In this document: positions 26,002-34,656 of the stretch, in pieces
Numbering within the stretch: position 1 is the first letter of the stretch
Layout: each line of letters opens with the position of its first letter
NCBI RefSeq assembly: GCF_014050225.1
Contig: NZ_JACFXV010000048.1
Span: 69,501 to 133,500 of the forward strand
Direction of reading: 5' to 3'
From: Stappia albiluteola
Lineage (GTDB): Bacteria; Pseudomonadota; Alphaproteobacteria; Rhizobiales; Stappiaceae
DNA: 64,000 nt
Translations under genes and position numbers: made by a program
Notes under the pieces: generated by a model
Database searches by the model: none
Told to the model about the DNA's origin: nothing
What the model saw: the letters and a program-made list of their open reading frames with translations, nothing else

Positions 26002-27363
26002 ATGGCCTTCATGACAGCGCGCGAACCCTCGCATCTCTTCTATCAGTCCCGCCTGCGCCGCCCTCTCGTCGACCGCGCCGAGGGCGTCTACATCTGGGAT
26101 GTCGACGGCAAGCGCTATCTCGACGGCTCCAGCGGCGCGATGGTCGCCAATATCGGCCATTCCAATGCCCGGGTTCTGGAAACGATGCGCCGCCAGATGG
26201 AAAAGGCGACCTTCGCCTACCGGCTGCATTTCGAGAACGAGCCGGCCGAAAGGCTTGCCGCTAAGACCGCCTCCCTGATGCCGGAAGGGATCGACAGGGT
26301 CTTCTTCGTCTCCGGTGGCTCGGAAGCGGTGGAAAGCGCGATCAAGCTTGCCCGCCAATATGCGGTGGCGACCGGTCAGGACAGTCGCTGGAAGGTGATT
26401 TCGCGCATGCCGTCCTACCACGGCTCGACGCTCGGCGCGCTGGCGGTGACCGGCTACGATCCGCTGACCGCGCCCTTTCTGCCGATGATGCGGGAAATGC
26501 CGAAGATCGCCGCTCCCCGCGCCTATCTCGACCGCGACAATCTTTCCCCGCACGAGCGCGGACTGAAATATGCTGATCTGCTGCGCGACAAGATTCTGGA
26601 GGAAGGCGCCGAAACCGTTCTTGCCTTCATCATGGAACCGGTAGGAGGCGCGTCGACCGGCGCGCTCGTCGCCCCAGACAGCTACTACGGCCGCATCCGG
26701 GAGATCTGCGACGAATTCGGCATCCTGCTGATCTATGACGAGGTGATGACCGGCGCCGGCCGCACCGGACGGTTTCTGGCGGCCGAGCATTGGGGGATCA
26801 CACCCGACCTCATCGCGCTGTCGAAGGGATTTGCCGCCGGCTACGCGCCGCTCGGCGCCATGGTCGCGCATAACCGGCTGGTGGAGCCGGTGCTCGATGC
26901 CGGCGGGTTCCAGCACGGCTATACCTATGCCGGCAATCCGCTCGCCTGCGCCGCGGGCCTTGCCGTGCTTGAAGAAATCGAACGCGAGGATCTCTGCGGC
27001 AATGCGGAGCGTATGGGATCTGCGCTGAAGGAGCGGCTCGAACTCCTCATGAAGCGTTTTCCCTTCATCGGCGACGTGCGCGGCAAGGGGCTGCTGCTCG
27101 CCTTCGAACTCGTCTCCGACCGCGAAACGATGACGCCGCTTCCGGCCGCTCAGAATGCCTATCTGAAGCTGGTGGACGAAGCCTATTCGCGCGGCCTCAT
27201 TATCTATTCAAGGCGCACGCGCGGCGGGCGCGAAGGCGATCACTTCATGGTCTGTCCGCCATTGATCGTGACGCGCGAACATCTGGACGAGATCGTCGAC
27301 AAGCTGACCGACAGCCTAGCGGCACTCGCCGCAAGCCTCGGCCTGCCGCAGGAGGGGTATTGA
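26002..27363 (+). CDS. Class III aminotransferase (PLP-dependent)
   Basis: A 453-residue fold-type I aminotransferase. The pyridoxal phosphate site shows SGGSEAVESAIKLARQ, the Asp of LLIYDEVMTGAGRTG, and the Schiff-base Lys in LIALSKGFAAGYAPLGA. It is similar to omega-amino-acid/amine:pyruvate transaminases, but the substrate cannot be read directly. ATG 26002 and ATG 26011 (MTAREPSHLFYQS) are both possible starts, and neither has a strong ribosome site. Its last 22 codons are duplicated 860 bases downstream, just before the BKACE gene. The arrangement suggests the two genes were once adjacent and act in one amine or beta-amino-acid pathway. Confidence 0.9.
   Translation: MAFMTAREPSHLFYQSRLRRPLVDRAEGVYIWDVDGKRYLDGSSGAMVANIGHSNARVLETMRRQMEKATFAYRLHFENEPAERLAAKTASLMPEGIDRVFFVSGGSEAVESAIKLARQYAVATGQDSRWKVISRMPSYHGSTLGALAVTGYDPLTAPFLPMMREMPKIAAPRAYLDRDNLSPHERGLKYADLLRDKILEEGAETVLAFIMEPVGGASTGALVAPDSYYGRIREICDEFGILLIYDEVMTGAGRTGRFLAAEHWGITPDLIALSKGFAAGYAPLGAMVAHNRLVEPVLDAGGFQHGYTYAGNPLACAAGLAVLEEIEREDLCGNAERMGSALKERLELLMKRFPFIGDVRGKGLLLAFELVSDRETMTPLPAAQNAYLKLVDEAYSRGLIIYSRRTRGGREGDHFMVCPPLIVTREHLDEIVDKLTDSLAALAASLGLPQEGY
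27295..27363 (+). repeat. 3' end of the aminotransferase, copy 1 of a 69-base direct repeat
   Basis: These 69 bases (codons for VDKLTDSLAALAASLGLPQEGY plus stop, in two parts VDKLTDSLAAL and AASLGLPQEGY) recur at 28157-28225 with seven substitutions and no indels. Confidence 0.9.
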
Positions 27364-27539
27364 TTGCCCAGGTAAGGCGTTGAATTAATTCGCAGGTTTA
27401 TCGTCTACCGAGTCGTGCCGGTTGTTGCCTGGATTTCCCGAGCTCCGGGACGAGCGACCGGTTCCAGGATCGAATTGATCTACTTCCGCAAGACTTGCGA
27501 ATCCCCTATTCATGCCACCCACAATCAGTGGGGGCTAAA

Positions 27540-27959
27540 TTGAAAAAAATTCTAGCATCGCTTGCAATAGCATTCGCTCTCGTTGCCTGCCAGGGCGTCC
27601 AGCACAATACCGCGAGCGGACGGCCGGAGGTAACGACCAGGAAAAGCGTTGAAGTCGTCAAGAACAGCGCCATCAACGAGCTGATCAATCACGGTTACGC
27701 CGTAACTGCGGACACTCCGTATTCGATGACCTTCGAAAAGCCAGTGGAGAATCCGGTGGCTGCGGCCCTTCTGGGGTCCCAGTGGAATTCCGTGCCCAAC
27801 GCGAGAATTCGCCTCACCTTCGCCAAGGTACCGGCCGGAACGCGCGTCGTTGCGGATCTGGCTTTCGTCACGAATCCGGGAACGGGCTTCGAACGTCTTA
27901 CCCCGGCAAACAACAATCCGGACTCGGTGAAGATCCAGGAATGGCTTGCAGCGCTCTAG
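27540..27959 (+). CDS. Small predicted lipoprotein
   Basis: A 139-residue secreted lipoprotein. The N terminus LKKILASLAIAFALVAC is a signal peptide ending in the lipobox LVAC, and the Cys would be lipidated. The mature part is hydrophilic with a possible beta-rich fold and no motif I recognise. There is no suitable ATG. TTG at 27540, preceded by GTGGGGG, gives the cleanest signal peptide; GTG at 27528 and TTG at 27495 are alternatives. It lies alone in an AT-richer segment between two copies of the aminotransferase 3' end, so it is probably an insertion unrelated to the surrounding catabolic genes. Confidence 0.75.
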   Translation: MKKILASLAIAFALVACQGVQHNTASGRPEVTTRKSVEVVKNSAINELINHGYAVTADTPYSMTFEKPVENPVAAALLGSQWNSVPNARIRLTFAKVPAGTRVVADLAFVTNPGTGFERLTPANNNPDSVKIQEWLAAL

Positions 27960-28156
27960 GGCCGATCGGCCGGATTGAAACCCGCGCCGATCAGGAGACG
28001 ATGGAGCAGCGTCCGGTTGCACGGGGTAGCCATCCGAAGCAGGTGTGCAAAGCCTGACGACGCGGTGCCGTGGTCGACGCGGATAGCGGAAGGGAGGGCA
28101 ATTGCGTCGCAGCCTGTCCGCCGCTATTCGTCTTGCTCCAACTTCTCGACAATCGT

Positions 28157-28225
28157 GTCGACAAGCTGACCGACAGCCTTGCGGTACTTGCCGCAAGGCT
28201 CGGCCTGCCGCAGGAAAGGTACTGA
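28157..28225 (+). pseudogene. Remnant of an aminotransferase 3' end (repeat copy 2)
   Basis: This segment is 62/69 identical to 27295-27363 and still reads in frame as VDKLTDSLAVLAARLGLPQERY and stop. Four of the seven changes are synonymous. It ends four bases before the BKACE start codon. The remainder of the gene is missing; weak similarity continues only about 15 bases upstream with a frame break. Confidence 0.8.
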
Positions 28226-28229
28226 AGCC

Positions 28230-29156
28230 ATGCGGAAAGTCATTCTTACCTGCGCGGTAACCGGTTCGATCCACACCCCGACCATGAGCCCCTATCTGCC
28301 GGTGACGGCGGACGAGATCGCGCGCGAGGCGATCGCGGCGGCCGAGGCGGGGGCAACCGTCCTGCATCTGCACGCCCGCGATCCGAAGACCGGCAAGCCC
28401 AGCGCAAGCGTCGAGGATTTCATGGGTTTCCTGCCGCGCATCAAGCAGAACTGCGATGCGGTCATCAACATTTCGACCGGCGGCTCCACGCAGATGACGC
28501 TCGACGACCGGCTAGCGCCCGCGCGTGCGGCCCTGCCGGAAATGTGCTCGCTCAACATGGGGTCGATGAATTTCGGCACCTTCCCGCTCGCCAGCCGCTA
28601 CAGCGACTGGAAGCACGACTGGGAGCGGCAGTATCTGGAAAACACCCGCAACGTCATCTTCAAGAACACCTTCACGGATATCGCGTCCATCGTCACGGAG
28701 CTTGGCGCGTCGGGCACGCGCTTCGAGTTCGAATGCTACGACCTCAGCCATATCCGAACGCTGGCCTATTTCCTCAAGGAAGGCCTCGTCAAACCACCGC
28801 TTTTCGTTCAGTTCGTGCTCGGCGTGCTGGGAGGCGCGGATGCTTCGGCGGAAACGCTGATGACGATGAAGGCGACCGCCGACCGGTTGCTCGGCGATGC
28901 CTACGAGTTCTCGGTGCTCGCCGCCGGTTATCAGCAACTCAGGCTTGGCAGCATGGGCGTGATGCTCGGCGGCCATGTGCGGGTCGGGCTGGAAGACAGT
29001 CTCACGGACGGTGCCAGACGGGATCTTGCGCCAGGCAACGGTCATCAGGTCGCCCGCATCCGCCGCATCCTGGAAGAGCTCGACTTCGAAGTCGCCAGCG
29101 CATCCGAAGCCCGTGAAGCCCTGGCGCTAAAGGGAGCGGATCGTGTCGCCTTCTGA
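28230..29156 (+). CDS. BKACE family beta-keto acid cleavage enzyme (DUF849)
   Basis: A 308-residue TIM-barrel enzyme that condenses a beta-keto acid with acetyl-CoA and releases acetoacetate plus a new CoA ester. Zinc ligands are the histidines of LHLHARDP. Other family blocks are INISTGGSTQMTLDDRLAPA, SLNMGSMNFGTFP, and GGHVRVGLEDSL. The exact beta-keto acid is unknown; dehydrocarnitine, 5-amino-3-oxohexanoate and others are known for relatives. I chose the ATG at 28230 because it aligns with the family N terminus (MRKVILTCAVTGS). It overlaps the next gene by 14 bases. Confidence 0.9.
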   Translation: MRKVILTCAVTGSIHTPTMSPYLPVTADEIAREAIAAAEAGATVLHLHARDPKTGKPSASVEDFMGFLPRIKQNCDAVINISTGGSTQMTLDDRLAPARAALPEMCSLNMGSMNFGTFPLASRYSDWKHDWERQYLENTRNVIFKNTFTDIASIVTELGASGTRFEFECYDLSHIRTLAYFLKEGLVKPPLFVQFVLGVLGGADASAETLMTMKATADRLLGDAYEFSVLAAGYQQLRLGSMGVMLGGHVRVGLEDSLTDGARRDLAPGNGHQVARIRRILEELDFEVASASEAREALALKGADRVAF

Positions 29157-29661
29157 CGAGATCGCGGCGGATCGCGCGGGCGTCGTCAGCTTCCGCATGG
29201 CGAATGCGGAGGATGCCACCCTCGTTCACGGTCTATTGAAGGCGCTTGCCGGCCATCTGGAAAGCAGCGATGCGATGTCGGCGACGGTGGAGGACATCCG
29301 CACAGGTCTTGCCGCGCCGGCCGCCTTCAGCGCACTGATTGCGGAACGCTCCGGCGACGCGGTCGGCCTCTGCCTCTGGTTCCCGATCTATTCGACATGG
29401 CGCGGCAGACGCGGCATGTTCGTGCAGGATATCTATGTCGCAGAGAGCGAGCGCGCGTCCGGTCTCGGCCGTCGCCTCCTTGCCGAAGCCGGAAGGATCG
29501 GCGCGCGGGACGGCGCCTCGTTCATCCGCCTTGCCGTAGATGCGAAAAATCGCGCCGCACAGCGCTTTTACGACCGGCTGGGCTTCACCTGGTTCGCCGA
29601 CGACCAATTCTACGATCTCGACACGCCGGGATTCACGGCCCTGGTCGATGCCGGGATCTGA
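29143..29661 (+). CDS. GNAT-family N-acetyltransferase
   Basis: A 172-residue acetyltransferase. The acetyl-CoA pyrophosphate loop is SERASGLGRRLLAEAGRIG, after the beta-4 strand FVQDIYVAE. The C-terminal block NRAAQRFYDRLGF is typical of amine acetyltransferases such as diamine N-acetyltransferases. A GTG start at 29143 is supported by AGGGAGC upstream and by coupling to the BKACE gene, which it overlaps. Next to a predicted acetylpolyamine amidohydrolase, it may acetylate an amine intermediate that is later deacetylated. Confidence 0.88.
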   Translation: MSPSDEIAADRAGVVSFRMANAEDATLVHGLLKALAGHLESSDAMSATVEDIRTGLAAPAAFSALIAERSGDAVGLCLWFPIYSTWRGRRGMFVQDIYVAESERASGLGRRLLAEAGRIGARDGASFIRLAVDAKNRAAQRFYDRLGFTWFADDQFYDLDTPGFTALVDAGI

Positions 29662-29674
29662 CCGGACAGGAACG

Positions 29675-30706
29675 ATGAAAGTCATCTATCACGACGAACA
29701 GGCGCGGCACTATCCCCGCCATTTCCTCTCCTCCGGCGGGCAGCAGCGCAACCCGGAAGTACCCGAACGCATCGAAAGGCTGCTTGCCGGCGCTCGCGCG
29801 GCGGGCCTGCAGCAGATCGCCCCGAAGGACTACGGCCTTGGCCCGGCAGCAGCCGTGCATACGCCGGAATATCTTCAGTTCCTGGCCAATATCTACACGC
29901 GCTGGCAACGCATTCCCGATGCCTCGGCGGAGGTCGTCCCGAATATCCATCCCGAGAGGAGGGATTTCGCCTATCCGGCATCCGCCGTCGGCCAGGCCGG
30001 GTACCACATGGCCGACACCTCCTGCCCGATTTCGGCGGAAACCTGGACTTCGGCGCTATGGAGCGCCAATACCGCCGTGCATGCCGCCGAACTGGTGCTT
30101 GCCGGCGAGGCCGCCGCCTATGGCCTGTCGCGCCCGCCCGGGCACCACGCGACGGCCGATCTTGCCGGCGGCTTCTGCTACCTGAACAATTCCGGCATTG
30201 CGGCCCAGCATCTGCGGCGCGCCCATGACCGCGTCGCCATCATCGATGTCGACCTGCATCACGGCAACGGCACGCAGAGCATGTTCTATCGTCGCGCCGA
30301 TATCCTGACCGTGTCGCTGCATGCCGATCCGGTGCGCTTTTACCCCTTCTTCTGGGGCCACGCGAACGAGCGAGGCGAAGGCGAAGGGCTCGGCTACAAT
30401 TTCAACCTGCCGCTGCCGCGCGGTTCGAAGGACGACGCGTTCCTGTCGGCACTCGACGCGGCGCTCCTGAGGGTGCGCGCCTTCGCACCGACGGCGATCG
30501 TCGTCGCGCTCGGCCTGGATGCCTTCGAGGGCGATCCCTTCGGCGGTCTCGGCGTTTCGACGGACGGCTTCGCCCGGATCGGCGAGAAGCTGGGAGATCT
30601 GAAGCTGCCAACCGCGATTATTCAGGAAGGCGGTTACCTCTGCGATGCCCTCTCCGACAACCTGACGAGTTTCCTCACAGGCTTCGGCACGACCCACACG
30701 ATCTGA
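29675..30706 (+). CDS. Histone-deacetylase-fold hydrolase, acetylpolyamine amidohydrolase type
   Basis: A 343-residue zinc amidohydrolase. The paired catalytic histidines are H157/H158 (PPGHHATADLAGGFCYLNN). The zinc ligands are D193 and H195 (DVDLHHGNGTQ) plus the Asp of VALGLDAFEGDPFGG. The transition-state Tyr is in IIQEGGY. These features match bacterial acetylpolyamine amidohydrolases, which remove acetyl groups from acetylated amines. I start at 29675, since the open frame further upstream shadows the GNAT gene. It lies 13 bases after the GNAT stop and ten before the FAD oxidoreductase. Confidence 0.9.
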   Translation: MKVIYHDEQARHYPRHFLSSGGQQRNPEVPERIERLLAGARAAGLQQIAPKDYGLGPAAAVHTPEYLQFLANIYTRWQRIPDASAEVVPNIHPERRDFAYPASAVGQAGYHMADTSCPISAETWTSALWSANTAVHAAELVLAGEAAAYGLSRPPGHHATADLAGGFCYLNNSGIAAQHLRRAHDRVAIIDVDLHHGNGTQSMFYRRADILTVSLHADPVRFYPFFWGHANERGEGEGLGYNFNLPLPRGSKDDAFLSALDAALLRVRAFAPTAIVVALGLDAFEGDPFGGLGVSTDGFARIGEKLGDLKLPTAIIQEGGYLCDALSDNLTSFLTGFGTTHTI

Positions 30707-30716
30707 GGATCTGGCG

Positions 30717-31841
30717 ATGAACGACCTCCGGCAATTCGACGTGGCGATCGTCGGCGCGGGAATTGCCGGCGCCGGGCTGGCGGCAAGCCTTGCCGGCCAA
30801 TGCAGTGCGGTCCTCCTCGAACAGGAGGAGCGGCCCGCCTACCATTCGAGCGGGCGTTCGGCGGCCATCTTCATCCAGAATTACGGCAATGCGCCGATCC
30901 GCGCCCTGTCGCGCGCCTCCGCGCCGCTCTTCCAGGACGCCGATCCGGAGTTCTTTCCCGAGGCGCTGCTGACCCCGCGCGGCATCCTGACCATTGCCGA
31001 CACGGAAGCGCTGAGTGACTTCGCCAAGCATCTGGCGGATGGCGAGGGCCTGGACGAAGTTTCGGCTGCCGAGGCCGTCAGGCGGGTGCCAATCCTCAAG
31101 GCCGGCGCGATTGCGGGCGCGGCTTATGAAGCGGATGCGCAAGATATCGACGTACACGCGCTGCATCAGGGCTTCCTCAAACGCCACCGTCGCTCGGGCG
31201 GTCAAGTCCTGTGCCGCGCCGAACTGCTGTCCGCCGAGCGGACAACCGGCCGCTGGCGCATCAGGACGGCAGCCGGCGAGATCGAAGCCGGAGTGCTGGT
31301 GAACGCCGCAGGCGGCTGGGCGGATATCGTCGCCGCCCGATCCGGAGCAGCGCCCGTTGGCCTCGTCGCCATGCGCCGTTCCATGGCTGTCCTGCCGGCA
31401 CCCGATGGCGTCGACTGCAGCCGCTGGCCACTCGTCGCCGATGCCGCGGAGCGCTGGTACATGAAGCCGGAAAGCGGGCGGATGCTGGTTTCGCCCGCCG
31501 ACGAGGATCTCGTCGAGCCGCATGACGTCTTTGCCGACGACATGGTGCTTGCCGAGGGCCTGTACCGTTTCGAGCAGGCGGTGACGATCCCGATAGACCG
31601 GGTGGAAACGTCCTGGGCGGGTCTGCGTACCTTCGCACCCGACCGCACGCCGGTCTGCGGTTACGACCCCTCGGCGGAAGGCTTCTTCTGGCTGGCCGGA
31701 CAGGGCGGCTACGGCATGCAGACGGCGCCGGCCCTGTCGCGGCTCGCCGCCGACCTGCTGCTTCACAGGCAGCCCGACCTCCCAGGCCTGGATGAAACGC
31801 TCGTCTCCGCCCTGAGCCCCGCACGCTTTGCCGGACGGTAG
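30717..31841 (+). CDS. FAD-dependent oxidoreductase (DAO family)
   Basis: A 374-residue glycine/D-amino-acid-oxidase-fold flavoprotein. The FAD dinucleotide motif is VAIVGAGIAGAGLAASLAG (residues 9-27). The C-terminal FAD block is FFWLAGQGGYGMQTAPALSRLAADL. Relatives oxidise secondary or primary amines and D-amino acids. Its place between an amidohydrolase and RidA fits oxidation of an amine to an imine, which RidA would then hydrolyse. The substrate is not known. Confidence 0.88.
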   Translation: MNDLRQFDVAIVGAGIAGAGLAASLAGQCSAVLLEQEERPAYHSSGRSAAIFIQNYGNAPIRALSRASAPLFQDADPEFFPEALLTPRGILTIADTEALSDFAKHLADGEGLDEVSAAEAVRRVPILKAGAIAGAAYEADAQDIDVHALHQGFLKRHRRSGGQVLCRAELLSAERTTGRWRIRTAAGEIEAGVLVNAAGGWADIVAARSGAAPVGLVAMRRSMAVLPAPDGVDCSRWPLVADAAERWYMKPESGRMLVSPADEDLVEPHDVFADDMVLAEGLYRFEQAVTIPIDRVETSWAGLRTFAPDRTPVCGYDPSAEGFFWLAGQGGYGMQTAPALSRLAADLLLHRQPDLPGLDETLVSALSPARFAGR

Positions 31842-31883
31842 TCCGGCATCCGCAATCCCCAGCTTCACCGGAAAGGAAACATC

Positions 31884-32231
31884 ATGGCCATTCACCGCAT
31901 CGAACCAGGCCCGCGCATGAGCCAGGCGGTCATTCACGGCAATACGGTCTATCTCGCCGGCCAGGTCGGCACGCCGGGCAAGGGCGTCGCCGAACAGACG
32001 ACGGAAGTGCTTGCCTCCATCGACCGGCTCCTCAAGGAAGCCGGAACGGACAAGTCCAAACTGCTGCAAGCGACCATCTGGCTTGCGGACATGGCGGACT
32101 TTGCCGAGATGAACAAGGTCTGGGATGCCTGGGTCGATCCGGCCAATCCGCCGGCGCGCGCCACGGGCGAGTCGAAGCTCGCTGGTCCCCAATACAAGGT
32201 CGAGATCATCATCGTCGCCGCCCGCGACTGA
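31884..32231 (+). CDS. RidA family imine/enamine deaminase
   Basis: A 115-residue YjgF/YER057c/UK114 protein. It forms a trimer that hydrolyses reactive imines. The family Arg is in NPPARATGESKLAGPQYKVEI. The N-terminal block VIHGNTVYLAGQVG is also present. It is preceded by AAAGGAA and is the last gene of the amine cluster, consistent with clearing the imine made by the upstream flavoprotein. The convergent MarR gene ends 28 bases away. Confidence 0.9.
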   Translation: MAIHRIEPGPRMSQAVIHGNTVYLAGQVGTPGKGVAEQTTEVLASIDRLLKEAGTDKSKLLQATIWLADMADFAEMNKVWDAWVDPANPPARATGESKLAGPQYKVEIIIVAARD

Positions 32232-32258
32232 CGCTCCGGCCGACTTGCGCGGCGCGCC

Positions 32259-32699
32259 TCAGCCTGCCACCGAACGCTCAATGACGCGGGTAAGCGCCCG
32301 CACGAGCGCTGTGGTTTCGTCATGTCCCATGGCATCGACCAGCCGCGCCTGGTGCTCCCTTGCCGCTGCGATCAAAAGATCCACCGCCGCATCGCCGTCC
32401 CGCGTCAGGCAGACCCTGACGCGACGGCGGTCGGTATCGTCGCTCGACCGCTCGACCAGCCCCATTCCCACCAGCTTCTCGATGGTCTTGCTGATCGCCG
32501 GCTGGTTGGCGAGGCAGATATCGGCAAGGTCGCCGACCGTCACGCCATCGATCCCCTTCAGCGCGGCCAGAACCCGCCAGTGAGCCACGGTGTAGCCGCA
32601 CCTGCGAATTTCCTGATGAAACTCGGCGCTGGCAATGCTCGAGGCGCGGGCAAGCAGATAAAGCAGATAGCCGTCGATGAAGCGATCACCCCCCTGCAT
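32259..32699 (-). CDS. MarR-family regulator of the ring-cleavage cluster
   Basis: A 146-residue winged-helix regulator with the MarR DNA-binding core (GVTVGDLADICLANQPAISKTIEKLVGMGLVERSSDDTDRRRVRV, read in parts). It is divergent from the NicX-like gene across a 125-base AT-rich spacer. In Pseudomonas putida the MarR protein NicR represses nicX and nicD and responds to 6-hydroxynicotinate. By analogy this protein probably represses the rightward cluster and senses its substrate or an early intermediate. Confidence 0.85.
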   Translation of the reverse strand: MQGGDRFIDGYLLYLLARASSIASAEFHQEIRRCGYTVAHWRVLAALKGIDGVTVGDLADICLANQPAISKTIEKLVGMGLVERSSDDTDRRRVRVCLTRDGDAAVDLLIAAAREHQARLVDAMGHDETTALVRALTRVIERSVAG

Positions 32700-32824
32700 G
32701 CCGTAATTCCCCTATGGTTTATGCTTATAATTATTCCTTTTCATACAATAACGATATTGCTACGCTCCGCCAGACGATTGGCATAAAGTTTTGCGGCCAA
32801 ATATCTCGGCGATTGAGAGGTGGC

Positions 32825-33871
32825 ATGTTCGCGGACCGGATCGAGGGAAAGTGGCTCGACGCCTTCCAAGCCGTCTTCCGCCTCTGCAAGGTGGCGGCCG
32901 GCGAAGAGGTGGCGATCCTTTCCGAAACCCAGTCGCGCGCACTCAATGTCCAGCTGGCGGAGCTCGCCCTGCAGCGGCTCGGCGCAACGGTCTTTCATGT
33001 AACCGTACCGAGCCGGCCGCAGCATGCGCCGGTGCCGGTGCGATCTACCGGAGCCTCGGATGCGCTGTCGGGCCACAAGGCCGCGATCGCGGCGCTAAAG
33101 GCAAGCAGCCTCGTGGTGGACCTCACTGTCGAAGGCTTGCTGCATGCGGCCGAGTTGCCGGAGGTGATTTCCGGCGACGCCCGCCTGTTGATGATTTCCA
33201 ATGAACATCCGGATGCCCTGGAGCGCCTCCTTCCCCAGCCCCGCGACGAAACGCGCGTCAAGGCAGCGGTCAGGCAGGCGCGGGCAAGCCAACGAATGAC
33301 GGTCGTCTCGCCAGCCGGAACCGATCTCACTGTCGCGATGGAAGGCGCGTCAACCGTGGGTGTCTGGGGCTGGTGCGACCGACCGGGCACGGTCGCTCAT
33401 TGGCCGGCGGGCCTCGTCGTCAGCTTTCCGAAGGCAGGCTCGGTAAATGGCCGCCTGGTGCTCGACGCGGGAGACATCAACCTTACCTTCAAGCGTTACC
33501 TGGAACGCCCCGTCACGCTGACGATCGTGGACGACTATGTGACGGCAATCGAGGGCGAAGGGACGGATGCTGAACTGATGCGCCGTTATCTCGCCGCCTG
33601 GGGCGACAGGGAAGCCTATGCGGTCAGCCATGTGGGCTTCGGTATGAACGAAGCCGCACGCTACGAAGCCCTTGCCATGTACGGTCAGCGCGATACGAAC
33701 GGCACCGAACTGCGCGCCTTTGCCGGCAATTTCCTTTTCTCCACCGGCGCCAACGAATTTGCCGGCCGCTACACCAAAGGTCATTTCGACATACCGGTTC
33801 GCGGCTGCACGATCGCCCTTGACGGCGAAGCCGTCGTGACCGACGGCACGCTTGCGGAGCATCTGCGGTGA
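32825..33871 (+). CDS. NicX-like ring-cleaving dioxygenase (2,5-dihydroxypyridine 5,6-dioxygenase family)
   Basis: A 348-residue protein of the NicX/M29-like family, often annotated as a peptidase. It follows P. putida NicX closely in the C-terminal half: HWPAGLVVSFP, GRLVLDAGDI, YAVSHVGFG, RAFAGNFLFSTGAN, GHFDIPVRGC. The iron ligands of NicX (H265, H318, D320) correspond to H269, H320 and D322. The predicted reaction is extradiol-like opening of a dihydroxylated N-heterocycle. The ATG at 32825 follows GAGAGGTGG. Unlike nic clusters, it is joined to a CoA ligase and an acyl-CoA-dehydrogenase-like gene, so the actual ring compound may differ. Confidence 0.82.
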   Translation: MFADRIEGKWLDAFQAVFRLCKVAAGEEVAILSETQSRALNVQLAELALQRLGATVFHVTVPSRPQHAPVPVRSTGASDALSGHKAAIAALKASSLVVDLTVEGLLHAAELPEVISGDARLLMISNEHPDALERLLPQPRDETRVKAAVRQARASQRMTVVSPAGTDLTVAMEGASTVGVWGWCDRPGTVAHWPAGLVVSFPKAGSVNGRLVLDAGDINLTFKRYLERPVTLTIVDDYVTAIEGEGTDAELMRRYLAAWGDREAYAVSHVGFGMNEAARYEALAMYGQRDTNGTELRAFAGNFLFSTGANEFAGRYTKGHFDIPVRGCTIALDGEAVVTDGTLAEHLR

Positions 33872-34656
33872 GAGTCCCTTCCTTTGAAAAGCAGGGGGCG
33901 GGGCGGGAGACGATCATCCTTCTGCACGGCATTGGCGCCGGGGCGGGTATGTTCACACCGCAGCTTTCGGGTTTGAGCGACACGTTTACGGTGATCGCCT
34001 GGAACATGCCCGGCTATGGCGACACGCCGCTCGATGGCCCGATGAGCTTCGAAGGCCTCGCCGAAACGCTGCTTTCCCTCATCGATCATCTCGGCATCGG
34101 TAAAGCCAACCTGGTGGGTCACTCGATTGGCGGCATGGTCGCTCAGGAATTCTACGCCCGGCATCCAGAGCGTGTCGCCACGCTCGTGCTTTCGGCAACC
34201 ACCTCCGCCTTCGGCAGCCGTGACGGCGAATTCCAGAGGAAATTCATCGCCGACCGGCTGGCGCCGCTCGATGCCGGCAAGACGATCCCGGAGCTTGCAG
34301 CCGGCTTCGTACCTAAGCTGGTCGGCTCGGCATCCGAACCGACTGCGGTCGCCATCGCGCAAGAGGCGATGAGCCGCCTTTCTCCTGACACCTATCGCGA
34401 AGTGATCCGCTGCCTCGCCACTTTCGACCGGCGCGAGGATCTGAAGCGGATCTGCGTTCCCACCCTTGTCATAGCGGGTGAGGAGGACACGAACGGGCCG
34501 GCGGCAACCTTGAAGAAAATGGCGGAAAGCATCGAAGGCGCGCGCTTCGCCTGCCTACCCGGTATCGGCCACCTGGCGCCGCTGGAGGCACCGGATGCCT
34601 ATAACGCATTGCTGCGGGGCTTCTACTCGGACACCATCGGCGGAGATACAGCATGA
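33868..34656 (+). CDS. Alpha/beta hydrolase (NicD-like)
   Basis: A 262-residue alpha/beta hydrolase. The nucleophile is S86 in VGHSIGGMVAQEF, the oxyanion region is LLHGIGAGAG, the acid is in VIAGEEDTNGPA, and the final His is in PGIGHLAPLEAP. In nicotinate degradation, NicX is followed by the hydrolase NicD, which deformylates N-formylmaleamate; this gene occupies the same place. A GTG start at 33868 overlaps the dioxygenase stop (GTGA), and the gene ends in an ATGA overlap with the next one. PcaD-type lactonase activity is an alternative. Confidence 0.87.
   Translation: MRVPSFEKQGAGRETIILLHGIGAGAGMFTPQLSGLSDTFTVIAWNMPGYGDTPLDGPMSFEGLAETLLSLIDHLGIGKANLVGHSIGGMVAQEFYARHPERVATLVLSATTSAFGSRDGEFQRKFIADRLAPLDAGKTIPELAAGFVPKLVGSASEPTAVAIAQEAMSRLSPDTYREVIRCLATFDRREDLKRICVPTLVIAGEEDTNGPAATLKKMAESIEGARFACLPGIGHLAPLEAPDAYNALLRGFYSDTIGGDTA

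Noticed and set aside
32825-33871. An M29 aminopeptidase, the common automatic label for this family
   Set aside because: The C-terminal blocks and the His-His-Asp ligands match NicX dioxygenase better, and the next gene is a NicD-like hydrolase. The peptidase reading is kept only as a minor alternative.
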